Counted from the first letter of the stretch, positions 35,761-48,060 are shown. The stretch is DNA of 64,000 bases from Cordia subcordata (GCA_028554755.1 JAPTOF010000006.1:3342501-3406500); one strand, 5' to 3'. A program made the numbers and translations. The notes: generated by a model not told the origin, from the letters alone.

Positions 35761-37959
35761 GGCAATTACCCGTCATTTCTTGGGATCAAAAGAGTTCGCG
35801 TCTAATTTTTCAAGTAATCGTATATATATGGTTACACAAATAGTTTTTTAGAGACATTAAATCATCACTTTAAGTTTTTTTTTTTTTTGGGGTAAAAAAT
35901 CATCACTTCAAGTTAAATGTCGTTTTATAGGCTTTACATTAAATACATACCTAATTGATTAACTCATCTAACATGTATCTGCATAATTTCTGCCTGTATT
36001 TGTTTTTGTTTTACAAATATCGATCATAGGGTGAAATTAAGCGCAAAGAACTTTCTTGTCTATTGAAAGCTCAGCTTTCTTACTAAATATTAATCAAAAG
36101 TACTTATTCATCCTCCAAAAAACAAACTTCACAAGATTAACAATGAATACCTATTGTAGGTTTGACTATAAAGGGATGATAATAATACCCCACCCATCTC
36201 TACTTTACAAGAGTACTGCAGGGGTTTGAGCGAGATTTTTGGAAAAAAAAAAAAAAAACCTAGTCCTATACTCGGTGTAGGCTGGGGTTTTCTTCCCCCT
36301 CCCTCGATGTAGGGGCAAGGCACTATAAGGGTTTATTCACCCTACTCCACCCGACCCACTATATAGGTATATTTGTTGTCTTTAATATGTTTTTATATAT
36401 TTTTAATATAAACATTATATCATTTTGTATATATATATTTAATATATTTTAATATAAAATTTATATCATTTGAGATTTAGTTAACTCATTTTTAATATGT
36501 TCTTGTGTATTGATATTTTCTTAGAGAAAATATAACGCTATTAACTTTGTTGACTGGTACTCCATAGCGTCGAGACGGAGTTTTTTTTATTCAACAAGGG
36601 TGGACATGATAGCACGAGTTTACCTCGATACTTGGTATATGGTATGAATAGGGACCGAAGACTTATTGGCAGATGCAGAATATAGCAAGCACACCTCACA
36701 CTACCCCACCCTTTGCCATCCCCAATCATGGAAATTACTAACTGCAACCAATTTGTCTATTGCTTTTGTTTTATTGTTAGCAATGTTATGAATCGTCACC
36801 TTTAGTACATTCATAGGTGGTGTTCTTTGAAACGTCAACTATTATAGTAGAAGAATTTAATTATCATTTAGAAAAAAAAAAGATAATATATAAATAATAG
36901 GTGGTCGTCTAATTCTTTTTATTTTTTGCTTTTTAAAAAGAAAGAAAAAAAAAACACTAGTGGTATTAGTTTCTTATAAAAGCGGTTTAGGTTAGTGCCG
37001 CCACTGAGGCTACAATTTTCACACACTGGTGGTGGGCCGATGGTGCTACAATGGCCACCAAACGAGCGTCGCATATTACAACGTGTTGAAAGATATATGT
37101 GTATATATTTTGAGTGATGAACGAAAATTTTAGAATAAAGTTGAGAGGTCAAGTTTGAGAATTTAAATTGATAAAGTGGGTTTTTCCCATATCAAAACCT
37201 AATGCTATTTATATATCTAATATGTATATATACTTTAGTTTAGGTTTTGATTGTTATCAATTGAGTTTAAGTGATCAATATCAATTATTTGGTGTTATTA
37301 CTCAAACGTTTAAGCTGAAAAAGTGGTTCGGTTGAAGCACCTCAGGAGTTGTGCGGGTGTATTTGAAGTTTAATGTTGAGACCATGATCTACACGTTGAG
37401 CTTTGCTGCTTTGCGTTTGAGCTTTTCACTTTTCTCCCATGATTGAATCTTTAAGGAGGCCATTTATCTCATAGTTATTTCATGTATGTTGGTGTTGCAT
37501 TCCTTGGCCTATATAAGGCCTTGTGATTTGGTCTTTTGTACATGGCTGAAAGCATTAGAGTATTCTAATTAGTTAAAGCATCATATTTAATTTTTCTTTT
37601 GGCATTTTGATTGAGAGAGAGTTTAGCCTGGTTAGTTCGATAGTTTTCGTAATTTGAAGTGTTACTACTACTGAAAGAAGATTATTGTATCATGAGAGTA
37701 TTACACTAATGAGTCGTCAACACCATAGTGGAACATTAAATTCTCAAGGATACTAAATCAAATTCATGCCTCAATCTTATTGGTTTGGTTTCTTTCACTG
37801 TTAATTTCTATAGGTATATTTTTATCTTTATTATTACTTATCTCGTTTGACTTTTCTTTGAGAATTCCAGTTTATAATTTTATGATATTATTTTACGCGA
37901 AATTATTTATTTTAGAATAAATTTTCATTTATTCTCTCTAACACAACGAACCTATGTAT
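35761..37959. other. Intergenic with repeat remnants
   Basis: 36160-36350 is a low-copy repeat with polypyrimidine and polypurine runs (GGGGTTTTCTTCCCCCTCCC, CCCTACTCCACCCGACCC); related words occur near 59130-59450. 37500-37520 has GGCCTATATAAGGCC, a TATA box inside a short palindrome, possibly from an old LTR. No gene recognised. Confidence 0.35.
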
Positions 37960-38555
37960 ACCAAATCTTTGAAACCAAAACCGAAGGATGCTAACTAGAG
38001 AACGTAACAAATGTAATTGACTCATGTAATCAGTCCAAAGTTTGGAAAATCACTATCCTTGTTCATACCCGGACTCGATTACTTGGAGGGATGCGATAAA
38101 GCGTACCGACCCCAATCTTGGTCTCAATCCCGTTTGGTATTTATTTGATCGAAGAACCTCCAAATTAGCTCAAGAATATCGTGCGGGAGAAAATCTGAGA
38201 GAAGTCTACTTTCCTAAATATGTAATTTCTTAATTCGATTTTTGCCTCTCTTGTAAGGGAAAAAAAGACATGATTTTGGTGGAATAATTCCGTGCACCAA
38301 AACAACAAATAATGTAGGTGACATTTGCATTATTTGGCGTGACATTATGCATGGCCGAATCTTTGAAGTTACTTGCTAGTTCATTCAACTGAATTTGTAC
38401 TCTGCTTAATTAGTGAATAATGTATATCAGTGCCGTAGTGAAACCTTTGTGGCTTTGGGTAATGGAGCCGGGTCGGTGTCACGAGACATCGACAAATTTT
38501 TAGTCCTCAGAAACACATAATATGGTTTAGGTGATGATAACATGCATTAACACGG
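37960..38555. repeat. Right-hand conserved block, unit A of three
   Basis: AATCACTATCCTTGTTCA, GATTACTTGGAG, ATGTAGGTGACATTTGCATT, TTTGTACTCTGC, CCGGGTCGGTGTCACGAGAC and AACATGCATT recur at 45455-45990 and in part at 61800-62190, in the same order. Confidence 0.75.
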
Positions 38556-38632
38556 AATAAATAAATAAATAAATATATGTATATATATATATATACAAAT
38601 ATATATGTATATATATATATATTTTTGTATAT

Positions 38633-39395
38633 TGTTAGAGTATTATTATTCCTCTCATATACAAAGTTAATAAAATCCAAGACCACTTAATAAGATCTTA
38701 AGTTACTCCATCTAATATCAATTAGTTTTAGGTTGGAACCTCATTATTTTTTTAGATGGTTTCAAAGCTTAAATTATGGGCTAGTTATATTTGTCCACGT
38801 GTAGCCCTTCTTCATCCGCATGCGATAGGTTATGAGTCAATTATATTTGTCTATGTGTAAGCCTTTTCCATCCACGTGTGATGTTGTAATTTGTCCATTT
38901 GTTCGCATGTGACCCTTTTTCATCTACGCGTGACGTTCTAATTTGTCCACATGAGTGTTAGAGTATTATTATTCTTCCCACGTAAAAAGTTCATAAAATT
39001 CAAGACCAGGGCCAATTATATTTGTCCATGTGTGATGCTTCTTCAACCACGTGTGACAGGTTATGAGCCAATTATATTTGTCTATTTGTAACCCTTTTCA
39101 TCCACATATGACGTTCTAATTTGTCTATTTGTCCATGTGTAACCCTTTCTTCATCCACGGATGACATTCTAATTTATTTAAGTAAGGGAGAGTATTAGAG
39201 TATTATTCTTCTTCCCACATAGAAAGTAAATAAAATCCAAGACCAGGGCCAGTTATATCTGTCCACGTGTGACCTTTTTTATCTACATATAACGTTCTAA
39301 TTTGTCCACGTGTGATCCTTACCAAATCAGGTCACGCTTGAGGGGGAGTTTTATAATCTTATCAAATCGAATCACGTGTGAGGGGAAGTGTTAGA
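38633..39395 (+). repeat. Tandem LTR-derived repeats rich in CACGTG words
   Basis: TGTTAGAGTATTATTATTC-like starts occur at 38633, 38956, 39193 (worn) and 39389. Each is followed by CCAAGACCAGGGCC and by several TTTGTCCACGTGTGACCC words. The last start is preceded by a polypurine stretch (GAGGGGAAG), as at a 3' LTR edge. So these look like tandem partial LTRs of an old retroelement. Many CCACGTGTGA words give a dense set of G-box-like sites. AT microsatellites flank it at 38560-38632 and 39580-39627. Confidence 0.6.
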
Positions 39396-39579
39396 GTATT
39401 ATTAGCATGCATATATTGGCGTGAAAAGTTAGAAAACAAATAGAGAGCAGATAAAGATAGAAACAGACATTAATTAGTGGTACATGCCTAGCACAAACGA
39501 AGATGGCTTTCTATATTGGTTTAACTTAAGGTTATTAGTGAAAGCAGATTCAGTGGATAGATTGACACAAACACACACG

Positions 39580-39629
<50 letters not shown>

Positions 39630-39714
39630 AATGTTCATCACATGTTCATTGAATGCCCATAATACTTTCATTTTTAATATTAAAATATCACAATTTAAAA
39701 TTGTTTGATTGAAA

Positions 39715-39920
39715 AAGAAATATCTGGAGGTTTCAACTCATTTCTGAATATGCGAAACTGAATATTATGTAAATTTCAAGTATGTTTGTGATATTTAGGT
39801 CAATCAGGTTGATGATAAGCTTCATTACTCATCTATACGTGTCCGGTTTACAATAGATAACTTGATCATAAGCATAATCTACTTAATTAGTCTGTCGCCT
39901 CACTAATAATTACGAAACCA
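39715..39920. repeat. Left-hand conserved block, unit B (also in unit C)
   Basis: Contains GAGGTTTCAACTCATTTC, GTAAATTTCAAG, TTGATGATAAGCTTCATTAC and ATCTACTTAATTAGT. The same pieces recur at 47890-48060, to the left of BAHD paralogue 2. In unit B no BAHD gene follows it. Confidence 0.7.
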
Positions 39921-40339
39921 TGTTAAGTCCCTAGAAGATCTTAGGCCAAGACGTATTTTTTTGTTATGCTTGGAATATGGGTCGAAGGGTAAATGATAAT
40001 TTTTATTTAGGTACGGTTTTAAATGTAATAAATATTTTATAACATTTAAGGCCGTAGCAATAATGGCAGATTTTTATATTTATTATTCTTAAGATAGCAA
40101 AAAATTGTTACGCTTGAAAATTTCAAATATAAATTTAAAAAATACATTTGTTATATATTAAAGTGTAACAAAGTTTGAATTAGCTACAATTCCAAGTGTA
40201 ACAAACATTAGTTATGCTTCCAAGTGTAGTATCAATTTTGAATTATATTAAAAATCTCTAAAGCTTGAGCCAAACATAGCTGGTTATTTTTGTTACAGTT
40301 CTAATATAACTACGAGTTACAATATATATATAACTACTA

Positions 40340-40362
40340 GCTTGATTTTTTGTAGTGACAAT
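40340..40362 (-). repeat. CACTA-type transposon end (single terminus)
   Basis: Reverse complement reads CACTACAAAAAATCAAGC, the typical terminus of plant CACTA elements. I found no matching opposite end or transposase, so only a remnant or one end is supported. Confidence 0.4.
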
Positions 40363-40656
40363 ATATAGTTATATCTTAAGAGACTGGTGAAAGTAGGTTT
40401 ACTAGCAGCGGATTGGTCATAAACATGATCTACGTATGTAGTTGGTGGATTATCTAGCTCAAGAACTATGCTACCATTTCAGTAATAAATTTTATCTAAA
40501 ATTAATTGCTGTTTGGCGATGTAGTAAAAGGTACTATTTTAAAAATAATTTTAAATAACTTACGCTCCATCCCCGTATCAATTGGTAAAATAATGTAACC
40601 CAAGAATTTATATGATAAATTTAAACTTTACATATATATGTATGTATATATATAAA

Positions 40657-41352
40657 ATGGGAGAAAGACATATATGTCAATCAAGTATATGCTTAATCTC
40701 CAACAAGTTCTCCAACATTTTACAATCCTTTAGGAGGTCCTTCCATTAGTAAAATTTTGACGGTTAATGCATTGACTTTGTTAAAAAAAACCAAAAACAC
40801 CTCCACACTAATATTCAAATTTGCAATGCATATAATCTTTATATATTAGACTGTGCTAGTGACTTTTTTGCCTATTTATTCCTATTTCTTTTGTTAATAT
40901 TTTCATACTAATTTTTTTTTCTTTGCCTACTTGTATCCAATTGATAGTAAAATGAAAAATATTATGAATTAAAATAAGTAATATAAGTTCAGTAATTTAT
41001 TAATTACTACCAAATGATTACATTTTGAGATTTGATGCATATTATCATTAATAAATTTGCATGAAGTTGAATACAAGCAAGTAGTGAAAAAAATTAGTGT
41101 GAAAATGTTGCAAAAAAATAGGAATAAATAGGCAAAAAAAAGTTCAAGCAAAGTCTAGCTTGGATATAAAGGTTATATGTCATTGCAAATTCAACTACCA
41201 ATACAAGGGTAGTTTTAGTTTTTTACCAAAGTTAATGCATTGACCTTTAAATTTTACTAAAGATTTTAAATGAAAGAATTTTTAAAAAAATTATAAAAAG
41301 TTGGAGGATTTGTTAAGTATAAACTTGAAGGAGCTAAATGTCTTTCTTCCAT
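40657..41352. mobile_element. Foldback/MITE-like element, about 0.7 kb
   Basis: The left part (ATGGGAGAAAGACATATATG, then GTTAATGCATTGACTTTG, then GCCTATTTATTCCTATTT) pairs with the right part (AAATAGGAATAAATAGGC, then CAAAGTTAATGCATTGAC, then AATGTCTTTCTTCCAT). Arms of roughly 300 bp. It occupies the place in unit B where the BAHD gene lies in units A and C. Flanking duplication not clear. Confidence 0.7.
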
Positions 41353-41474
41353 GCTGAAATAAACTTTGAGTTTGTCATCTTATTCATAGTAATAGAAACA
41401 ATTATACTATCTCCTGCTACATTTAGTTCGAAGCAGTAACCTAAGATTCTAAATCTTTTAAAAGATTCATTATA

Positions 41475-41836
41475 AATGCATGTGAAGGTTTCTATAATTA
41501 ATGAGTGAATTTATATATAAGCATCATGGGAAATGAATATAAGAAGATGAACCTCCAGCCGACTTTTTACATTCTGGGTGTTGGCTGTCATTCCCCCATC
41601 TCCGATGGAGAAAATTCGGCCTCGAATCTCTCTACTGAAATCAGAGCTTTATCACACTGTCTAATGAGTAATTACAAAAAGCTACTTGTGATATATTAAT
41701 AATAATAATAAGGATATATTAATTGTAATAATTGATTAAGTTAACTTATGTTTTAGATCACCTGATACAATAATGAGCTGCATAACAGCTTTTCTGATTT
41801 GTCGGCGCCTTCTAATTTTTAATTGAAACCACTGTC

Positions 41837-41871
<35 letters not shown>

Positions 41872-42080
41872 TAAAAAAAAAATAGATCCGTCGTCCCAAT
41901 TGGTAATTTGTTTAATATACTTAAACCCCAGTGGCTAATGTATGCAACCCATGCATCGTGGCGATCGAGCTCCACTTGTGTGACAGTTCAAGACCAACCA
42001 TAAATTTTTTCTGCACCACCATCAACGCTTGTGTGTGACGATTTTTAGTTTAATTTATCTGCTGATCATTAGCATGTTTC
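41475..42080. repeat. Conserved non-coding block, unit B of three
   Basis: Same ordered pieces as 30310-30990: GCATGTGAAGGTTTCTAT, GCCGACTTTTTACATTCTG, GTTGGCTGTCATT, AATGAGCTGCATAA, TTTGTCGGCGCC, GAGCTCCAC, GTGACAGTTCAAGACCAACC. An AT microsatellite lies at 41840-41868. Confidence 0.8.
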
Positions 42081-43868
42081 AATTACAAAAACTACCTCTA
42101 CCGATAGATTTGGAGCAAAATTTCTCGATACACAATAAGATTTATAATTTTGAATCAAGTAAAATATAATGTTGACTTCTGTGGTGAAATCTTCATGAAA
42201 CAAAAGAAAAAGAAAACAAAAAGAGTTATATTCGTTACAGAGACCGATTATAATGACTGAGAAAACCTAACTAAGATCACAAGATGATGGAAGCTAGCTA
42301 GCTAATTAAACCCTAAGCTCGAGTGTTGATCCATCTAATCGCCTATGATTCTATCATGCACGATATTTAATGCAGCAAAAAGCAACCTTCACTCCTTAAC
42401 TAAATTAATATAAACAGCAACGGTGTCTTAAAGTATATATGAACCTAGACTACAACGTTTCCAAATGTAATCTTGCTTGCAACTGTGCTTCGCGGGCAAA
42501 AAAGCTTGCTCGAAAGGGCACTTTGGACCGACGCAAGGGTTCCAATTGCACCTGCAACAACCACTGATCTGCTAAATCACACGCATTCATAGTATCTACC
42601 ACATTTCTTGACCTCATGGCTGGTTCATTTCTGATGATAATCTCATTATTGTATCCAACTTCGACCGAAAAACAAAAGAAAAAAAAAACACACACACACA
42701 CACACAAAAGAAGAAAAGTACTATTATCATTGTCTAATTAACGGCAAAAGTCAAATAATGTTTTGACACTGCTAGCTAGTGCTAGCCCATAATGATTAAT
42801 GTTAAGTTCATTGAACTCTTAACTAGATTCCCAGCATTTTTTTAACTAGGTTTCAGCTTGCCGGCTATTCTTTCCCTTTCAGCGGTTCAGCCTACCAAAA
42901 ACAGCCCCGGGTTCAAATATATCTATTTTGATGACACTGAGATCACCATGCAAGAAGCACATACCTTAATAGTGATTATGGACGGTTGAGACAACGTTAG
43001 GATATTATACACATATAGTTGTAGCATTTCACTATAAAATTAAACAAAATCCAGCTAGGTGATATGAATTGTATACAATTCGTTCAATGGCCATTGGGGG
43101 GTTGCATTAATGGAGTGTGAGATTGTTGACCACTCTAGAGCTTCAACGGTGATATATATGAGAATCGCGGCGGCCTTTAAGTAGTTGCTCATTTTGATCT
43201 GCTTGTCAATTTCAACCAACTAGTATTAATTATTCTTGGGATTATGATATTTAAATTGCTGTTGAGAGAGTTTTTTCTTTTAAGTTCATTTTATTCAAGT
43301 TGCTGTCAAGAGAGATTTTACCGGATGTTAACCAAGTAGTCATACACGACCCACTGTGTGTGTCTTTTTCAATCGTTTAAAAATTTGTCAGTCGGTGAAA
43401 TATAATGGAGGCCGCAGCTTTGTGCATGCATCTGTCTATTTTGGTTATATAAGCAAATAACATAATTAACTTTAAAGAAGAATTGAAAAAGTCTGTTTAC
43501 AGAATAACGAAAGCATCTACTACTCTAAAAATTGCATGTTTGGATATATATCCACACTCCACGCTATGCAGATAATTATTAACGTCATACTGGATTTAAT
43601 TTACCACACGTTGCCGTCTTCTGAAAGAGTCTCCTTCTTGTAGATTCTCTTCCTTCTTCCCGTCCAGATTAGGACGTAAATAACAGCATATTCCGCCTTT
43701 CTTTTTCTATATAAAGTCATACGACGAAATTTTTCTTTTTATGGAGGCTATGCGAAGTTAGAAGGGAATCCTTCAAAGGGATGAGACCTCTGGAATATCA
43801 TTACCCAAAAGTGTCTTGATTACATAAGAGGGATTTCAAGAATACGAGTGTCTAGAGGAAGAGTAAGT
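42081..43868. repeat. Unit B interior, partly shared with unit C
   Basis: 42560-42650 (CATTCATAGTATCTACCACA, TTGACCTCAT) and 43010-43270 (GTAGCATTTC, GGAGTGTGAGATTGTTGA, GGTGATATATATGAGAATCG) match 57380-57470 and 57660-57920. A CA microsatellite lies at 42688-42706. No gene recognised. Confidence 0.55.
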
Positions 43869-44070
43869 CTAAAATTGGCAAGTCAATTTACACATTTATT
43901 AGTTTCCCAATAGAAGTGCAAACTTTGAAACTCGGACAACTTAACATCTTTTTGCATTCATCCACTAACATAAAAATTGGCCCCAAATGTTGGTTCATTC
44001 CCTTAATCCAATGAATTAAAACCTGCGTGTTGGATTCAATCTGTAGAGTGGTTGCTCTTCTCTTGATGAC

Positions 44071-44625
44071 TGTTAAGAATCCTAAAGTTCCATCACAAAA
44101 CCAATTGGTCGAGTGGCCTAGGACCTTATATACTGATTTTGAATTTTGAGATTTTTTTATGTGAGAAGTCTTTATATGTTGTAACACCCCTCTCATGTGT
44201 GACCCGAAATAATTTCTGCACTACTTTGATGACTGGATTCGGATGGCCGACGATTTGGACTGCAAGGCTGAGTCACCACATGACCGGGATTTTTATGACT
44301 AGATTCAGACGGTCGACGACCTAGACTGTAGGGATGGGTCACGATATGACTGGATTTTTTATGATTGGATTCGGATAACAGACGACCTAGAGTGCAGGGA
44401 TAGGCCATCACCTGATTGGATGTTCAATATGAACTTGACGGGTCACACATGGACATGAGCACAGCGCGAGAACTAGACCAAACGCCCAGTTCTGATACCA
44501 TATTAAAAATCCTGAGGTTCCATTATAAAAATTAATTGGTCAATATGAGGAGTGGCCCAAGACCTTATATGATGATTTTGAATATTGAGATTTTCCAATG
44601 TAAAAAGTCTTTATATATTTTAACA
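44071..44625 (-). mobile_element. TRIM: miniature LTR retrotransposon, 555 bp
   Basis: Two direct repeats of about 120 bp (44071-44186 and 44501-44625; share CCTTATAT-TGATTTTGAAT-TTGAGATTTT and GTCTTTATAT) flank a roughly 314 bp centre. On the minus strand the right repeat is followed by TGGTATCAGAAC (44489-44500), matching the initiator tRNA-Met primer site, and the left repeat is preceded by a purine tract, GAGAGGGG (44187-44194). So the order is LTR, primer site, centre, purine tract, LTR. LTR edges are TG...CA, with one end worn to TA. Flanks ATGAC and ATAAC are a 5-bp duplication with one change. No protein genes. It would depend on enzymes of another retroelement. Confidence 0.85.
44229..44420 (-). 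repeat. Three 66-bp tandem repeats inside the TRIM
   Basis: Units start at 44229, 44295 and 44361 (ATGACTGGATTCGGATGGCC type). The period is a multiple of three and the minus-strand frame is open across all units (44193-44411, 72 codons), giving a 22-residue repeat with GRRPSESSHK at its core. Confidence 0.75.
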
Positions 44626-44820
44626 ATAACCTCTTGTGAGCCTTCGTAAAGAACCATAACTTCTAAATTTCTACGATATTGTTGAAAGCAACCCCAAGAT
44701 TAGTGGAAAGACTAACAATCCATGTCATATATAGTCTATAGACATCCCAAATGATATCTCCGGCACTAGCACGTCCAGGGTTACCCTTGGAGCAAATCAT
44801 ACAACAAATTCATCAAGTAC

Positions 44821-45454
44821 TTTCTTGTCTATTAGAAATTCAGTTTCTTATTACTAATACGAACATTAATGTCATGTAAAAAAATAGAAAAATATTGTAA
44901 ACCAACTTTTGAAAGACGCAAATAATTCACAGCAAGTCAATTTTGATGGAAAATGTTAAGGTATAATTCACAATAAGTTAATTTACAATAAGAAAAATCA
45001 GCTAACTAGACAAATTACAAGGCATTATGGTACATTTTACTCCATTGACAAACACAACAAAAAGATAGCCACACATGGCTATTCGATAATCATACAAGAA
45101 AACCCTTCACTGCTTCTTATCTTTGTAGGTAAATTGTTTCAAAAATTACTAAACAATTCTTACTCAGATTTTCTAGAGTCACTAAACTAATAAACTATAG
45201 AAGCTTGCCATATTTTGACCATTGAACTATCTTCTCCTCTTAAAGGCCATTAATTTTTTCTAAAAATCATCTTATGGAGCAAGAATTCTCTTGATATGTA
45301 AAGCTTACACAAGTATTCACATGCATATTACAAAATTTGGTAATCAAATTTTAGAAGGAAACTAAGTCCGTGTCTTACAAGGAACCTATGTACATTAACA
45401 TTTTCAACTTTTTGTCCACCACAACATAATTGGTATATACAGAAGCATTTATGA
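44821..45454. other. Unit B spacer, no gene recognised
   Basis: AT-rich sequence between the RNase H fragment and the right-hand conserved block; nothing recognisable. Confidence 0.45.
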
Positions 45455-45990
45455 ATCTTTGAGAAAACAAAACGAAAGGATCGTTAAGCTAGAGAATACA
45501 ATTGGCTTGCATAAGTCCATAGTGGGATAATCACTATCCTTATAATTCACATCACTATACTTATAATTCACACTTGGAATCCATTACTTGGAGTAACGCG
45601 CAATGCAATAACAGTACGCATCAAGTCATCCCCATCCTATCATGCATGTGTTGAAAAGATAGTCTCAATCAAGCATCCCCAAACAGATCCCACGTAGGCA
45701 TATGCAGGAACATGTTAGACTGATTAAAGTTTTTGTGATTCTGGTGTATAATGATTTTCTTCCAACAAAACCAATGATGTAGTGACACTTACATCATTGG
45801 CATCATATTATGCTCAACTGTTTGACGGATTAATATATTTTCTACTTTATTGATCAACTGAATAATTTATATTCTGCTAGCTAGCTTACTCAACGGTCTA
45901 TATTAATGTTGCAGTGGTGAAGCTTTCCGTGATGGACCGAGTCAGTTCAGTGTCCCGAGACTAAAACGATCTTTTCGTCTGATCTAAAAC
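45455..45990. repeat. Right-hand conserved block, unit B of three
   Basis: ATAATCACTATCCTTATAAT, CCATTACTTGGAG, ATGATGTAGTGACACTTACA, TATATTCTGC, GAGTCAGTTCAGTGTCCCGA match the blocks at 37960-38555 and 61800-62190. Confidence 0.75.
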
Positions 45991-47404
45991 TAGGACAAGA
46001 CTTTCGCTAAAATGCAAGAATGTTTGATCATATTTGATCTCTTTAATTATAATCTTGTGTTTGGTATAAGCTTACTATAACATACTTATTTTATTTGATA
46101 CTTTATATAAACTATATGGTCTACTTTGAATTTTTATAAAGATATTTGTAATAAAATATTTTATCTATAGTCGTAAAAAATAAATCAATAATAAATTGCT
46201 GACATCTTAATTATGAAATAAAAGCTATAGTTTGTTTTGAACTTTTATAAAATATTTGTGATAAGATATTTTATATTTTATAAGATAAAAGAGATTATTA
46301 TCTCAGTCGAGTAAATAAGATAAGTATCTTATATTATGCTTATTCCAAACATAGCATAGAAGCTAAAACTACACATAATAGGAAAAAGGGGGAAAAAAGT
46401 CCATCTGATTTTTCTTTGGAGTACCGTATGCATAAAGGAAACTTCGTACGCCAAGCTGTCCTTTATAGTTGAGGCTCGCAAATATGTTCGTTGAAAAGTG
46501 TCAAATGTTTATCTAGTTATACTGATATAAGCTGGTCTTTTAATTTAAAAAAAAAAAAAGAAAAAAGAAAAAGACATCTAGATCCTTTACTTTTAGCTAT
46601 TAGATCAAATAAGTCCCTCAATTTTTTTTTTCTTCCCAGGTCCCTCTCCTGTAATACTGTTGGTTAAAATTAAAGCAAAAGCTAATTATGTTAAAAATAT
46701 CATTTTTGTCCTTAATGAGTCAAATGACACGGCAAAAGTCTAATATTTCTTAATAGTTTTTAATTTTACATTATTCATTAACTTCCTGGATTGACAAAAG
46801 ATTCTAATTTTTTTTATTTTTTTTATCTTTAATGTATTTTTTACATTATTCACCTAGCACTTTGTCGACCAATTAAAAAGTTTCGAAAGTTCCATAATTT
46901 TTAATTTTTAAATTATTGCTCTTTATAGCGATAAATTAACTTGAATAATACAATAATTGCAAGCTTGATTACTTATAGTCCATTAATGCTCATCTACAAA
47001 GTGCGTATACTAATATTGTGTTTGTTATATGCTTAATTATATAAAATCTTAAATCTAAAAAACATATAATCTTTGTACACTTTTTATATTTACAATTTCA
47101 GATAAGCATATAACAAACACTGCATTAGTGCAATTATCCATATCAAGAACGTGGAAGATGCAGCCCATGGAATCTAACTCTTCAAAATTGAGGCACATCA
47201 AGCATAATTATATTATCAAGTCTTTTCCATTTTTTCCCTTTTTCCCTTAGGATTAAGTTGGTTAATGCATTGTTATGGCGACATGTACATTGAAGGAGAG
47301 TGAACAATTGACCTTTCCGTTTACCAATCGGACAAGACAGCATGCAGCCTCTTTTTGGTTGAGAGATAAGGCCGCTGGACAAGACAGCATGCAGCCTCTA
47401 TTTA
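45991..47404. other. Intergenic, no gene recognised
   Basis: AT-rich with poly-A and poly-T runs (46545-46565, 46622-46633). A 32-bp direct repeat (CAAGACAGCATGCAGCCTCT) occurs at 47333-47352 and 47380-47399. Confidence 0.4.
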
Positions 47405-47880
47405 GGGATAGTTTGAAGTAGCTTTTTTCAAAATTATTTTTTTAAATAATTTTTAAAAAATAACTTTTTTAAAAGTTAAAAATTTTGACTTTAAAAAAAA
47501 AACTATATTTTGAGCTTTTTTAGGTTCTGAGCTTTTTTTAGAAGCCTTTGGATTAACTTTTTTCAGGAAAAAATAACTTTTTTTTTCTAAAAGAGTTATA
47601 TTAAATTTGCAATAACTATTTGATTTGATTTCGAAAAAAACTGAAACTCTAAAAAAAGCACAAATATAGTTTTTTTTAAAAGCCAGAATTTTCAACTTCT
47701 CAGAAAAAATTATTTTTTAAAATCTATTAAAAAACGTTTTTGAAAAAAAACCAATCCAAATGAGCCATTTAGAGTTTCAACTTTTTTGGAAGCCAAATCA
47801 AATAGTTATTGCAATTTTAGTCTAACTTTTGTCAGGAAAAAAAGTACTTTTTCCTGAAAAAAAATCAATCTAAACAGGCC
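47405..47880. mobile_element. GGGCC-type MITE with a second copy nested inside
   Basis: Outer copy: left end GGGATAGTTTGAAGTAGC, right end CAATCTAAACAGGCC, with TTTA on both sides (47401-47404, 47881-47884). Inside it, 47541-47766 is a second copy (AAGCCTTTGGATTAAC ... CCAATCCAAATGAGCC) that splits the outer copy near a TTTAGA, repeated on both sides of the inner copy. Confidence 0.65.
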
Positions 47881-47889
47881 TTTAGTTGA

Positions 47890-48060
47890 AAGAAAGAACT
47901 CGGGAGTTTCATTGAAATATTTGAAACTGTACACTCTGTAAAATTTCAAGTTAATTTGAGATGCATATTTATGTAAATCAATTGTTGATGATGATAAGCT
48001 TCATTACTCATCTGGAGTCATCTACTTAATTAATTAGTGCGCATCTAATTATTAAAAAAT
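47890..48060. repeat. Left-hand conserved block, unit C
   Basis: GGGAGTTTCATTGAAATA, GTAAAATTTCAAG, GATGATAAGCTTCATTACTC, ATCTACTTAATTAATTAG match 39715-39920. Confidence 0.7.

Larger units (their letters stand above)
43869..44820 (-). pseudogene. Plant RNase H-like (RVT_3) fragment, split by a TRIM
   Basis: Reads on the minus strand from about 44820: CSKGNPGRASAGDIIWDVY, then NLGVAFNNIVE, then LEVMVLYEGSQEV. It is interrupted by the element 44071-44625 and resumes at 44070 with IKRRATTLQIESNTQVLIHW, then MLVDECKKML, then after a shift TNKCVN and LANFRL. This is the RNase H domain found in plant LINE-like pol proteins and in domesticated RNase H genes. The catalytic position after IES is N instead of D, and there is a stop just before the CSKGN piece and another near the 3' end, so it is dead. 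No reverse transcriptase is seen nearby. Confidence 0.8.

Noticed and set aside
35442..35843. 133-codon open frame in the conserved block of unit A
   Set aside because: The sister block at 59490-59800 does not keep the frame, and the peptide has no recognisable motif.
38633..39395. CRISPR-like or satellite array
   Set aside because: Spacings are irregular and each start carries LTR-edge features; a eukaryotic retroelement remnant explains it better.
39474..39671. Open frame with Ile-Tyr repeats
   Set aside because: Translation of an (AT)n microsatellite.
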